64,000 nt of DNA from Oreohelix idahoensis (Eukaryota > Mollusca > Gastropoda > Stylommatophora > Oreohelicidae): positions 1 through 64,000 of the forward strand of contig JAMPIV010019834.1 in NCBI GenBank assembly GCA_024509875.1, read 5' to 3'. Below are positions 1 to 10,203 of this stretch, in pieces (the stretch's first letter is position 1; every line of letters starts with the position of its first letter). Below the pieces are notes generated by a model that searched no databases, was not told the DNA's origin, and saw only the letters and a list, made by a program, of their open reading frames with translations. The translations under genes were made by a program, and so were the position numbers.

Positions 1-258
1 CACACACTCTCGCTGCTTATCCTATTCTTGGTGAAACAATCCCTTGAACATAAAAATCCATGAATATTTATATAAGGCCCAGAGTAATTATCGTCCGAAT
101 TTGGCCCCAGTCCCCCCTTTCAATAATTAAATTTTATAAGGGGAACGCCTAATTTGGTGGTTGATTTCCTGGATAAACAATGTCACCTTAGACAGCTAAG
201 ACCGAGACTCTCTGAGATCTGGTGTCCACAGTAAACAGTAAGAAAACATCTGAATGCT

Positions 259-733
259 TACTTACTTACTTAGTCGTTCCCCTTCTACCGTGAGGTGTAG
301 AGGTTTGGAAGAGAGAGCGCCAGACCATTCTATCAGCTGTCTTCTTCCTGGCCTGGTTCCATTCTAGTCCTCGGTCCTTCAAAGATTGTCTAATGTTGTC
401 CTCCCAGCGAACTCTGGGTCGTCCTGGAGGTCTGGATCCCTGGCTCTTTGTTTCCCATGCTTGTCGTGGTAGCCGATCTTCTCCCATTCTGCAGACATGG
501 CCAAACCATCTTAGTTGGGACTGTTCTATTTGGGTCTGCAGCGGATGGGATTTCAGGCCTTGACGTATCGTCTGGTTGCGGACCATGTCTCTTCTTGTTA
601 CTTCAACCACTTTCCTCAGATACCTCATTTCTGAGGTTTGGATCTGGCTTTTGTGGGTTGTAGTCATTGCCCACGACTCGCATCCATATGTCAAAACTGG
701 GACATAGGTGGAGCGGTATACAGCCATCTTCGT
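259..733 (-). mobile_element. 5'-truncated LINE, C-terminal end of reverse transcriptase ORF (copy A)
   Basis: This is the 3' end of a non-LTR retrotransposon inserted in reverse. The minus strand reads openly from about 733 to 266 and gives the region that follows the RT core in RTE/Jockey-like LINEs. Motifs include LTYGCESWAMT, LRWFGHVCRM and GRPRVRWEDN. The ORF stop TAA lies inside the tail, which is a short (AAGT)n run at 259-271 on the plus strand, so there is essentially no 3' UTR. A perfect 12-bp duplication, CATCTGAATGCT, flanks it at 247-258 and 734-745. This marks target-primed insertion of a copy truncated at its 5' end. The first two residues of the open frame come from the flanking duplication, not the element. 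The family clade is inferred. A sister copy lies at 20556-21191. Confidence 0.9.
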
Positions 734-745
734 CATCTGAATGCT

Positions 746-2240
746 AAAAACTGTTAATTATTGTTATTAGATGATGATGGTAAATCCTATCGGCTGGCTC
801 TGGTGAGTGCCGATTCTGAAATAGCGTAACTCTTCTGGATAAATATCCACTTGGAAACGACTATCAAATGTTGGGAAAATTGTTATATCTGTTACACCCC
901 CAGTGGGCTGATAAAATGCAAAAAAAAAAAATATATATATATATCTGGGTATTTTGTAAGTCTAGTTAAAATTTACTATTAAAATGTTCGTTAGTCTCTG
1001 TGGCCCGTCCTGTTCACAACTGAACTGGGAGACGCGTAAGACAACAGAAGACGACTTTAATCCAATCAGTAAACATGGAGACAAGGCCCAAGAGTAAGCA
1101 AAATACAAAAACCGCTGGTCGCCGGTGATCAAGTCATGCCTAAAGGATATAGGAACATTATGAAAATATTGCTGCTGATAATATCTACATATAAGCACAC
1201 GTTGTCTCTAGCCTATTCATATCTGGTCAGTTATTATTTAATTTATCCTTACACGCACTTTAACAAATATCGCCTGTCGCTAAGTAGCTATTAGAGGGTC
1301 GGCGTCGGTTTGTTTAGTCGCATGCTATTTAAACAACAGTCACTTACTACTGTAAATTACACAAGATGAAATAAACGTGAGTTCTATTTCGTCAATTATC
1401 CGTCGCCTAGTGTATTAATTAGTCAACTAAACCGTCTCTTTCTGTGTGATAGCGGGTGGTTAAATTAACATTACAACTGAAACATCTGGAATAAAAATAG
1501 CTACGCGTTATTTAATTCACTAGTTCTAACACCTAGAAAAACACAGTGAATTTAAGATGCTAAAACGTTTAACACTTTAATACGCTTAAGCACAAATTTA
1601 TATATTACCAGAAATCCAGAAAGAAAACACCATGAATTATTAACACATTTATTCCCAATAGTTCTAGATAACGTGTTTAGACTCTCCGAAAAATTTCTGA
1701 GTGGCTCTGATAACTGATTTGAGAAGGACGCAGTTTATATACGATCATGTTGTTATGATGTCTAGAAGATGTGAATTTTCCCACTCCGTTTCCTAGCAGA
1801 GAAATCTGAAACTACTTTTCACAGATAAAAGGTTAACGTTCGCTTCTGTCGGCCGTTGCTGACCGACAACAGAAGCTTAACCCGTGTAGCGGGCTTACTT
1901 CTGAGATTTTCCCTGGTTCTCGAGATCAAAGAGTTATCTTTTCCCTGCTTGTACGAACATCACAGGATTAGTTCCCCTTATTGAGAATCTTCAAAGGCCG
2001 TTACTCTTCCACGTGTATTTTCCACGTGCAATCTGCCAGTTATCGTAAAATTGACAAATCAGCTCGCGTGAGAAACTTGCGTAAACGAACGTGGTTCGCT
2101 CCCTGCTTTGAATGACAGGTTGCAAAAGTTTGTAAACAAGCTCGTTTGTTATGGTCAGTAAAAAGAGGCGTGGATTAAAAGGTGAATCAGACAGGCAGAG
2201 AAATGTGTGACTTAGTTAGCGAATCTTAAAACTACGCCGA
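746..2240. other. No gene recognised
   Basis: AT-rich sequence with stops in all frames. There is a small A-run and (TA)n at about 919-943. The 78-codon minus-strand open frame at 962-1198 shows no recognisable motif and is probably chance. I see nothing else here. Confidence 0.6.
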
Positions 2241-2242
2241 GG

Positions 2243-2507
2243 TCACGAAAGGCTGCAGGATGCAGGAGGCTATCTTTCCGTTATATGTCACAATGACAAC
2301 AACCTCCAGCATGAGAATGCAGGTAGAGGTAGCTACTGCTGCTGTAAGGTGGTTGCCTGAAACGTCATTGACAAGAGCAGTTATTGTGTCAGACTCTCAG
2401 TCCATGCTGCGGAAGATCCAAAATGGATGGCTACGGCATGAATGGAAAACCTCCATAGCAGCCTCAAATCTTCAGAAACTGGTGTGGGTCTACGGTCCTG
2501 GTCATAA
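2243..2507 (+). pseudogene. LINE RNase H domain relic
   Basis: The translated segment contains the order of motifs found in the RNase H domain at the C-terminus of some LINEs: a TTSSMRMQVEV stretch (catalytic Glu region), then AVIVSDSQSML (catalytic Asp), then VWVYGPGH, the start of the usual C-terminal 'GHAGVRGNERAD' type motif. After GH the homology stops at a palindrome (2508-2672), so the last catalytic Asp and the C-terminal extension are missing. The same family is present at 62549-63086, where the block continues properly, and as a short tail at 30709-30809. The relic is non-functional and its RT portion is not visible upstream. Confidence 0.8.
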
Positions 2508-2672
2508 AAACAATGGAAGTGAGTGGTTTACCGAAGAATCGAACCCAGGACTTTCCAAACGGCACCACCGCCTAGCTACAGAAACTAGAGTGGTTCGCTT
2601 CCGTAGCTAGACGGTGCTGCCGTTTGGAAAGTCCTGGTTTCGATTATCCTGTATGCCACTCACTTCTGTTAA
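2508..2672. repeat. Palindrome of two tRNA-like SINE heads
   Basis: Arms of about 75 bp (2508-2582 and 2598-2672) are reverse complements with few mismatches. Each arm reads, on one strand, like the 3' half of a tRNA, with a box B type core GGTTTCGATT or GGGTTCGATTC after GGAAAGTCCTG, preceded by GTAGCTAGGCGGTGGTG. The spacer is only about 15 bp. It interrupts the RNase H relic upstream. Likely two SINE heads in head-to-head orientation. Confidence 0.65.
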
Positions 2673-2848
2673 TTTTCTGTTGTCTAGTTGTCTACTTCTT
2701 TATTTCTCACGAGTGCTTAAAACATACCTTTATGAGTGTAATATTGATATATCTATTGTAAATACACAGATCACGTGTCAAAACAACGAGCAGTTACTGC
2801 CATTTGACTAATATGTTTTTATTTTTATTTTGTGTGCCTGGAAAGAGA

Positions 2849-3120
2849 GTCCGATTGACACAGTGGTTAGAGCGCTGGTCGCTTGCGGCAAAGGTGGTGG
2901 ATTCGACTCACAGAATTGACACGCTTCAGTCTACCCAGCTGTAAATGTGTACCTGTTTTTTGTATTGGAGTCAGGGAAGGAAAAGGCAGTGAGGAAGGGA
3001 ACTGGTCACCCCACCTCTTAAAGCTGGACCTAGTATACCTAAGTCTCTAACACTTCACTCCCCTGTGGCAGTATTTGCTATGGGAGTTCCTTGTTTATGC
3101 CCAGATACAAAATACAACAA
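2849..3120 (+). mobile_element. tRNA-derived SINE, family 1
   Basis: The 5' part has pol III promoter-like boxes: CACAGTGGTTAGAGCGC (box A-like) and GTGGATTCGACTC (box B-like). The body follows: CAGCTGTAAATG, then GGAAGG, then a segment reading CCCCACCTCTTAAAGCTGGA and CTCTAACACTTCACTCCCCT. An A-rich end lies at about 3107-3125. The same body recurs at 15090-15830, 27465-27560 and 48765-48910. I did not find a clear TSD. Confidence 0.75.
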
Positions 3121-3125
3121 AATAA

Positions 3126-4210
3126 ACTGTAAAATGTTCATTAAACTGAGGTAACAAGAGACAGCAACAATTACTGCCCACTATGAAGTCATGTGATGAA
3201 CAAACCTAATGTCGTAATGTTAAACGTAGGCTGATAATACGAGTTATTATCTTAAAGGAGTGACCGGCAGAAGTGTCAACATTTAAGACTGTCCAGGTTA
3301 GAATCATATGGAAAAATTAGAGCAAGATTTATAGTATAATTATTTTCGGCAAGACAGGGCTGGAAAGAAGATAGTACAACCTACAAGAAGAGGGTAAAGG
3401 CATATTATGTAATTGTTCCCGTAAGGGCAAAAATTCGTTACACAACCAAATATTCCATTCCAATAAGATCATGATATGTGCGTGGAAAGTTTACTAAAAT
3501 AAGACGCCCTACTTTGCGATAGGCTTCTAAATGAATCTTATACTAAAATAATTGTCATTGTGTTCCACCCAAAAGAAACCCACGAAATAAAAATTTGGGT
3601 GGGCGTAATGCTTAGTATAAGATGACGAGTGTTTGAAGCTCGTGTACTTTTCATTCCATTCTTGTCAAGTAGTCCAGACCATTCTGTTGACCAATCTGTG
3701 CGCATCACAGTCTGGATTAAATAACCCGTTTATATTGAAATGGGAAGTTGTAACATGTACTTTTCTTATTTTATGTGTGCATTTTACATGTATAAAATGC
3801 TTATTTCTGTAAAGTTATGTATGAAGCTGATAACCTCATCATATAAAATAACTTGCCACATAAACCCCCACTGCAAGAACTGGTGACCGCATCTTGCGGG
3901 TTTGTTCACAAGGAACCAATAGCAGAGGCAACCTCAAACTCCACAGGCAGCAGAAAAAGGATGATGATGACATCATGAAATATAAATTGCATGTGAACAT
4001 TTCAAAGTCAGATTTGTTTATGTATAAATTGGACAATAATGAATTAGTCTTCTTCCTCTTTCCTGACACACTTTCATCTGACTCAAGGGTCTGAGATTTT
4101 ATGCTCATGGACATCTGGTAAAATTAAGAGGAAGATGAAATGATTGAGGAAAGCGGAGGTCACCAGATGCTTACATCAGGAGACATAAAACTTAAAGGAG
4201 ATAAGATATT
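3126..4210. other. No gene recognised
   Basis: AT-rich intergenic-type sequence. The overlapping 91- and 66-codon open frames at 3839-4114 lie on opposite strands and have no recognisable motif. I see no repeats shared with the rest of the window. Confidence 0.55.
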
Positions 4211-4224
4211 ATATTTTCTCTCAG

Positions 4225-4488
4225 TTCCAGGTGCTAGTTACTAGTACTAAGCTCTGGGTACTACCTATAACAAACGAGTCTAGAGGACACTCGAAGCGGC
4301 GAAATTTTCTGATGTTTCTCCTTCAACTCAAGGAACGTGCTCTCAACAAGCCACCCAACTCCCGAGGAGAGAAGGAACAGTCAAGAAGTCACTGCAGAAC
4401 CAGCATCACCTACATCAGTCTACAGCAACAACTCTTTGCTAAAAATTGTCAGTTAAGTGATCTAATCGACACAGATTCTGGACACTAA
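4225..4488 (+). CDS. Possible terminal exon, unknown protein (weak)
   Basis: A polypyrimidine stretch ending in TTTTCTCTCAG (4214-4224) makes a plausible 3' splice site. The frame that starts immediately after it stays open for 87 codons to TAA at 4486-4488. An AATAAA lies at 4615-4620, a reasonable distance for a polyadenylation signal. Base composition is visibly less AT-rich than the flanks. The translated piece is polar, with Gln, Ser and Arg clusters such as LLQLKERALNKPPNSRGE, and resembles no family I know. There is no upstream exon that I can connect. It could be chance: a single exon with good signals is weak evidence in a window this rich in transposons. Confidence 0.2.
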   Translation, partial: FQVLVTSTKLWVLPITNESRGHSKRRNFLMFLLQLKERALNKPPNSRGEKEQSRSHCRTSITYISLQQQLFAKNCQLSDLIDTDSGH

Positions 4489-4889
4489 CACTATTTCACA
4501 AAAGTTCAAATGTTTTAAGAAGAAATAACCATCCCTTTTTAAGATCATTTACTCACTGTTTTCTAGAAAGTTATCCATTGTCATTCTTTACCCTTATTTC
4601 AACAATATTTCAAAAATAAATATACGTATATATATTCCTTAGTTTAAGTTGATAACATGGTTGAGTGAATTTGATGACTGCACCCGTATGACTCATTAAA
4701 AAAAATACTTATAATCCGAGCTAATTATACAAGTACTACTTTGCTGAATTAAATTCGGCTAGGAATAAATAAATACGAGTCAAGTGTTACAATGTGACAT
4801 AATTTTTTCTCACAGATATTGGTGTAGAACACAGATTTTACAACAAACTTAGAAAGCGCAGTTTTGTACTTGAGCGAAGATTGCTACCT

Positions 4890-4985
4890 TTGTAAAACTT
4901 ATCCTTTTACTCCACTGTCGGATCATTCGTGGACCACTACGGCAGATCAAAGGGGATTACCCGCGACAGTATCTCAAGGGTTGTA
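4890..4985. repeat. Diverged copy of dispersed repeat Y
   Basis: The segment around GGACCACTACGGCAGATCAA followed by ACCCGCGACAG aligns with GGACCACTACTGCAAAGCAA and ACCCGTGACAG at about 54285-54332, and with the reverse complement at about 56326-56370. It is a third, more diverged copy of the sequence forming the inner end of the 54/56-kb inverted arms. Confidence 0.6.
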
Positions 4986-5154
4986 TCAATATTTATTTTA
5001 TTTCTCATGTGTCCTACATAGCCCTCGCTTTTTTTCATTTTCCTGACGACGGCCTTGTGATTGTAACGTAGGCAGCTTTCTTTGTCTATAGTCCTAGTAA
5101 CACGAATTACTTTGTTTCTTTCTTTTTTTTTCTCTCTTTTTTTTAAAATTCACC

Positions 5155-6010
5155 AGCCAGTCACATATCTTCTTCTTTGATCTTTAGCCGTCGACTGACA
5201 AAGTAATCAGTGGCCATCACGCCTGGTGTCGTCTCTTTAAGGCAGCAACAAACTGCTTCCGCTTTGTTCGGTCGGCGGCCATCCTTCGTACAGTGCCCCA
5301 GCCCTAGTTCATTCTTTGCATTTCGGCCTCTACAGTTCTCCGCCAAGTTGTCTTTGGTCGGTCTCTCTTTCGCTTTCCTTCAGGGGTCCATTGAATAGCT
5401 GTTCTTGTGATGGTATCGGGGTCTCTTCTGAGGACGTGGCCAATACAACTCCAGCGTCTGCCAGCTATGATGGTGTGCATATCCTCTTGGTTACTCCGAA
5501 TAAGTAGTTCGTGGTTAGTGATAGTATTCGGCCAAAAGATTCGGAGAATTTTCCTTATGCAGATTGTGTGGAAGGGGGACAGTTTCGACATTTCCTTCTC
5601 TGTTACTCTCCAACATTCCACACCATAGAGAAGCACAGAAAGTACACAGCTCTCATATAATCTTAATTTGATGTTTGTACTCTTCTGGGAAGACTTCGAA
5701 ATGTTGTTGAGACTAGCAAAGGCTGTTCTCGCTTTATTCATTCTGTTCTCGATGTCTTTGCTTGTTAGGTATGTATCCTAGGTATGTAAATGTGTCCGTC
5801 TGTTCCAGCTTACGGTTCTTTATTGTTATGGGCTCAGGACTGCCCACATTGAGTGTCATGACCTCTGTCTTCTTTAGACTGATGTTTAGACCAACCTGCT
5901 GGCTATACTTATTCAGTCTATCTGTTGTTTCTTGGATATGTAGATGTGAATGTGCGAGTAGTGCAATGTTATCTGCATATTACAGATCTTCCAGTGTAGA
6001 AAACGGCAGG
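5155..6010 (-). pseudogene. RTE-like LINE reverse transcriptase, C-terminal half, broken
   Basis: Read on the minus strand from 6010 downward, the segment starts just before the RT catalytic box (which here reads YADN rather than YADD, with a stop codon just before it). It then gives NISLKKTEVMTLN, the FTYLG turn region, and an open stretch from 5741 to 5304 with VLLYGVECWRVT, IRKILRIFWPN, RRRW-like and KRKRDRPKTTWRRTVEAEM motifs. A frameshift near 5304 moves the final DGRRPNKAEAVCCCLK block into another frame. This order is typical of the thumb and C-terminal tail of RTE-like LINE proteins. The endonuclease and front half of the RT are absent. It is clearly dead. A related, more decayed copy lies at 17105-17365. 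Confidence 0.85.
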
Positions 6011-6376
6011 CACACATAACAGAAGACAATTACTTCTATAGCACGAGGAGATCAAATAATAACTTTTAGACTGAGAGTCGGCCACTGCAGACTCTAACAC
6101 CAGCTGCTAAAAAAATGAGCATTTAGGCAGGCAGACACGTATCTGTGTGGGGAAGATAAGTTAATAGTAGAACATATCCTCCAATAAGGCCATCTCCAGT
6201 AGAAGAGCGGACTGACATCATGGCCTTTGCCAACGCCTTTCGAGGGAGAACCTGTATAGTGAAGAGAGAAGCAAGAAACATACCATCAACTTTTTTAGAT
6301 GTTTTTGTTTTTCTTGAGTTTTTTTAAATCTTCTTGCAGCGAGGACGTCCCTTTAAGCCTATAATGAAGTGCATTA
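6011..6376. other. No gene; left flank of LTR element E3
   Basis: AT-rich sequence without recognisable coding content. It ends in CTTAT (6377-6381), the left copy of the E3 target-site duplication. Confidence 0.6.
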
Positions 6377-6381
6377 CTTAT

Positions 6382-7770
6382 TGATAATACCGCTTCTCTA
6401 TACCACTGATAAAAGCTAAATGATACCGCTATATTGTTAGGTTCAATGATAAAGACGAAATGGGTTCTGATTATATAGGCCACGCCCACCCGGGGCTATT
6501 TATAAATATGTCACTACTGTCACTGTGCTTGGCATGTTCAAAGTAAGTGTGTACTGGTACATTTATCCATCACAGTAACACACATAGGATTCATGGATCG
6601 TTGAACGATTGGTAACGTTTAGAATAGTTTATTTACGTTACAACACAGACGACGACACAGACGACATACAGCATATAGTACATAGCATCGAGCCGATAAA
6701 CTCCTAAAGCTCCAACACCCCAACGAGCTCAATTACAGCGCCTAGTGGCGCACACCTCATATAAATGCACATCAACCGTGTTCCTTAAAGAACTGCGTTC
6801 ACCGCAGTTATAAATACGGCCTCATACATATGGCCCATCCAGAAAGACTGCTCACATCGCAGTACTATTAAATTCATCAAAATAGCGGTGCACTTCTTAT
6901 AGAAGATGCACATTAACGATTTTCCTCAAAAGACTACGTCTCCCCTTCTCAGCAAAGGCTGCTCCCCGGCAGTTGAATAATCATCGTCATCGCTATCCTT
7001 TCTTAAGGCCCAATAATAAATAGTGGTGCACATCCACAATATTCCTCAAAGGAAAGACTGCGCACACAGCAGTCTGCAGTAATATAACCTGCACAATATA
7101 TATGGCCTAATCTCCTTCACAAAAATGTCTATGGCCTACAAAGTAATGTCTCTACCTCTCAGACTCTCCATAGCGCCTAATTGTAGACTAGTGGTGCACT
7201 TCTCATAGAACGTGCACAATAACAAAATCTCTCATAAGCTGCATCCACTGCAGTCATAAATATTATAGTACGTACCATCTTCAAATAATCTAACACATGG
7301 AAGAATATTCAATACAGGAAGAATATTCAAATACAGGAAGAATATTCAAATACAGGAAGAATATTCAAATACAGGCCTGTGCGAAAAGTCTCCACCGAGA
7401 CACACATTGTGAAAAAACACTCAACATCTTCACCGAACACTGGTCGGGAACACACACTTAGAAAAAACACCAGGGTTGACTTCACTCCGTCAACACCTAG
7501 AACCCGACTGCCAGCGGTCACTAATCTCCCGCCCAAACAGTCACGGGACTTCGCTGTTCAACGCAGCTCAGTCCCTTCACGGACTAGCCGTGAGAATTAT
7601 TTACAGTTCTACAATACAGAACAGCGCTCACAACGCTATCTGTACACTATGACTTCTTTCATATATTTATTTAAACAATTCACCGTTAATCAAGTCTACA
7701 AGCGATGCAACTATAAATTTACTCTGTCCAACCCATATACAAAGGATCACTTCCCTTTTTGACCTTAACA
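6382..7770 (-). repeat. E3 3' LTR
   Basis: About 1.39 kb, matching 12997-14367 with only scattered base changes. It contains four copies of a 19-bp unit based on GGAAGAATATTCAAATACA at about 7302-7375. The other LTR has one fewer, which explains the 18-bp length difference. The ORFs at 7327-7762 are not conserved proteins but LTR sequence. Confidence 0.9.
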
Positions 7771-10200
7771 TACTACCACCACCTCCGGAGAAAAAAAATG
7801 ATTTATCATTTTTTTTTACCAAGAGCTACATCAAAGAAAAATGAGGGGTCAGCTAAGCTCTAAAATACTCATACAAAATTTAGCTTATGTTAATGTTATA
7901 ATAATACATCGACAAAAAATATAAGCAAGTGTACAATAAAACAAATTATACACAATAATCTGCTAAGTACACTAAATAATCAGTTTCAAACAAAGTTAAG
8001 TATGATCACTGTAGACCAAGTAGTATACAATAAATAGAAAGTAACAGACAATATCAAGCAAAAGAAGCATGATCAACCCTGAAAATCAGCAATGAAATCA
8101 ATATAGGAAGAAATCAATAATACCATATGATAACAATCAAGTAAATCAATTCCTTACATCAAACTAGATACAACCGACATAAATAGCTACCTCATACCAA
8201 ACCATATAATCAACATAACAATCCTAAGGAAGGAAGTATAAGAAGTGTAAGAAGTAAACGTATACAAATAGAATTAAGTGACACCTAGATGAAACATAGA
8301 AGCATCACGAAAGTATAAACTGCTTCAAAAGAAATGGAATGAAACGAAGAATCATCTGAAAAGAAAGAAGAAACTTCAAGAAATGAATGTATAGAATAAG
8401 TAGCAATACATCCCAATAACTATCTAAACAAACAATGTATTGTAAAACAAATACAATCATGACAGAAAATCGTATAACAAAAAGACAAAGTATATATATG
8501 TACCAAACACGCATAAAGGATATAACTACATAATGCATAATAAATAATTTAGCCAAATTACAAAACTTATACATAATTAAAATAAATTATCACAGACATC
8601 ACACACAAAAAGTGCGATATGTAAAACAAAATATCACAATCTCCAAAAAAAAAAAAAAATAAATTATTAATATATTTTCTTGTTTGTTTTTTTTTTTTTA
8701 AATCTGGACATATCGACATATATATTATTACTCATAATTAACACTGAGCACACACAAATTCAACACTTTCAAAAAGAAAACAAATACATTGTTCCAAAAT
8801 TACAATACAAAAATGTTTCTTAAAGCTAAGTTAAATAAAAATAGTATTTTAAATTTTTACAAGTTTCAACCTGTAATTAATAAATCATAAGTGAAATGAG
8901 CTTTAACAAAATGTGAGACATTAAAAAAAATATTCTTATCTCTAAGTAGACACAAATAAACACCTATAAAAAACCACACTATTAACATCATACTAACTTG
9001 CAAATATAAACATAACATTATTTCTCATGAACAAATGTTTAAGTCAGACTACCAAATTCTTCGAACAAACAATAGTATCTGCTATCTCTGATAATTCTAC
9101 ATATATAATTTAGTTCCAAAATAACATTTCACAACGCAACAATTACTTCATATAACCTCTGTATAAGGTAATATATTAACTAAACATGGAGTCAGATACG
9201 AAAAAGAAAAACAAATTTAGTAACCAAAAAACTCTCTGAAAGCGACTAACGCATATTCATAACTAATGAGTTTGTGCTTAGGGCTGGCAATCTCATCATG
9301 TATAAAACTATCCTAACAATTAGTCCTGCAAAATCATATCAATGTTTTGATGTATCAAACTTCACAACAAATCACATATTGTCAAACATAATATGGTCTA
9401 AGTGGAATAGTCTTCTGACAAATGTATGTAAATACCAAAAATCCATAATTCCATCAACAATAAAAAATAACAATCAAAGACAAGTCACTACAAAACGATA
9501 TGTTACAATTCATTACACTCATAATACATACAATGTTTATCAACAACACAATCATGTAAACAATAACATGGTGTTGAAATAGTGTATAAATATAAACATA
9601 CTCAATATCTAATACATCATCATACAATGCACCATCTATACAATAGACTAATACATTATCCTTAAAAAAAAATTAAGTATAAGAAACACTGTAGCAATCT
9701 TGAATCAATTCCTAAAGAAAAAAAATAGATAGGTCAGAACTCCGGTTTCCTTGATGGTATGCTATAAACCGCACGGGATGACATCAAATAATACTGGGTC
9801 AACATGTTGGCTGGGTTACGCTTGATTGGGCACATGGTCGAAAGGTAACAAACATTTCTGTCACAGCTAAAGAAAACCAGGCACGCTGACCTTTATCGCA
9901 TAGCTGCTACTGTTTGAAAAATACAAATGAAAATCTCCACTTTAATCAACTGTGAGATCTATCAAGGTAAACGGAAAAGTAACTACACAATTACCTAGCA
10001 CTTGTGGCAGTGAAAAACATCTGGTTTCTATATGATGTCATCAATTCTTCCTTCGTCACATAGCATACAGCATAGAAGGATAGGGTCAACCTTACCGAAA
10101 ATGACGGTCATCACACCAGTAGGCTGAAATAAAGTTATGCACTCACAAAAAACGAGATACTCTCTCGTAATCCAAAAACATAACAGCAGTCATACTTGAG
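7771..10200 (-). other. E3 internal non-coding region
   Basis: Extremely AT-rich, with A-runs such as 8645-8660 and T-runs at 8686-8699. This is where pol genes would be expected in an autonomous element. No RT, integrase or protease signature is visible on the minus strand. The hydrophobic 89-codon minus-strand frame at 8305-8574 has the composition expected from AT-rich DNA and no signal or cleavage features I could trust. Confidence 0.6.
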
Positions 10201-10203
10201 ACA

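Noticed and set aside
448..663. Plus-strand ORF over the LINE (and its equivalent at 20787-21002)
   Set aside because: Antisense shadow of the conserved LINE reading frame; it recurs only because the LINE does.
2849..2920. Functional tRNA gene
   Set aside because: Box A and box B are present but no cloverleaf closes and a SINE body follows. The same applies to the heads at 18313 and 50925.
8305..8574. Hydrophobic 89-codon ORF inside E3 as a possible envelope protein
   Set aside because: Composition (Phe, Ile, Leu, Tyr) is what very AT-rich DNA gives by chance; no signal peptide, cysteine pattern or cleavage site.
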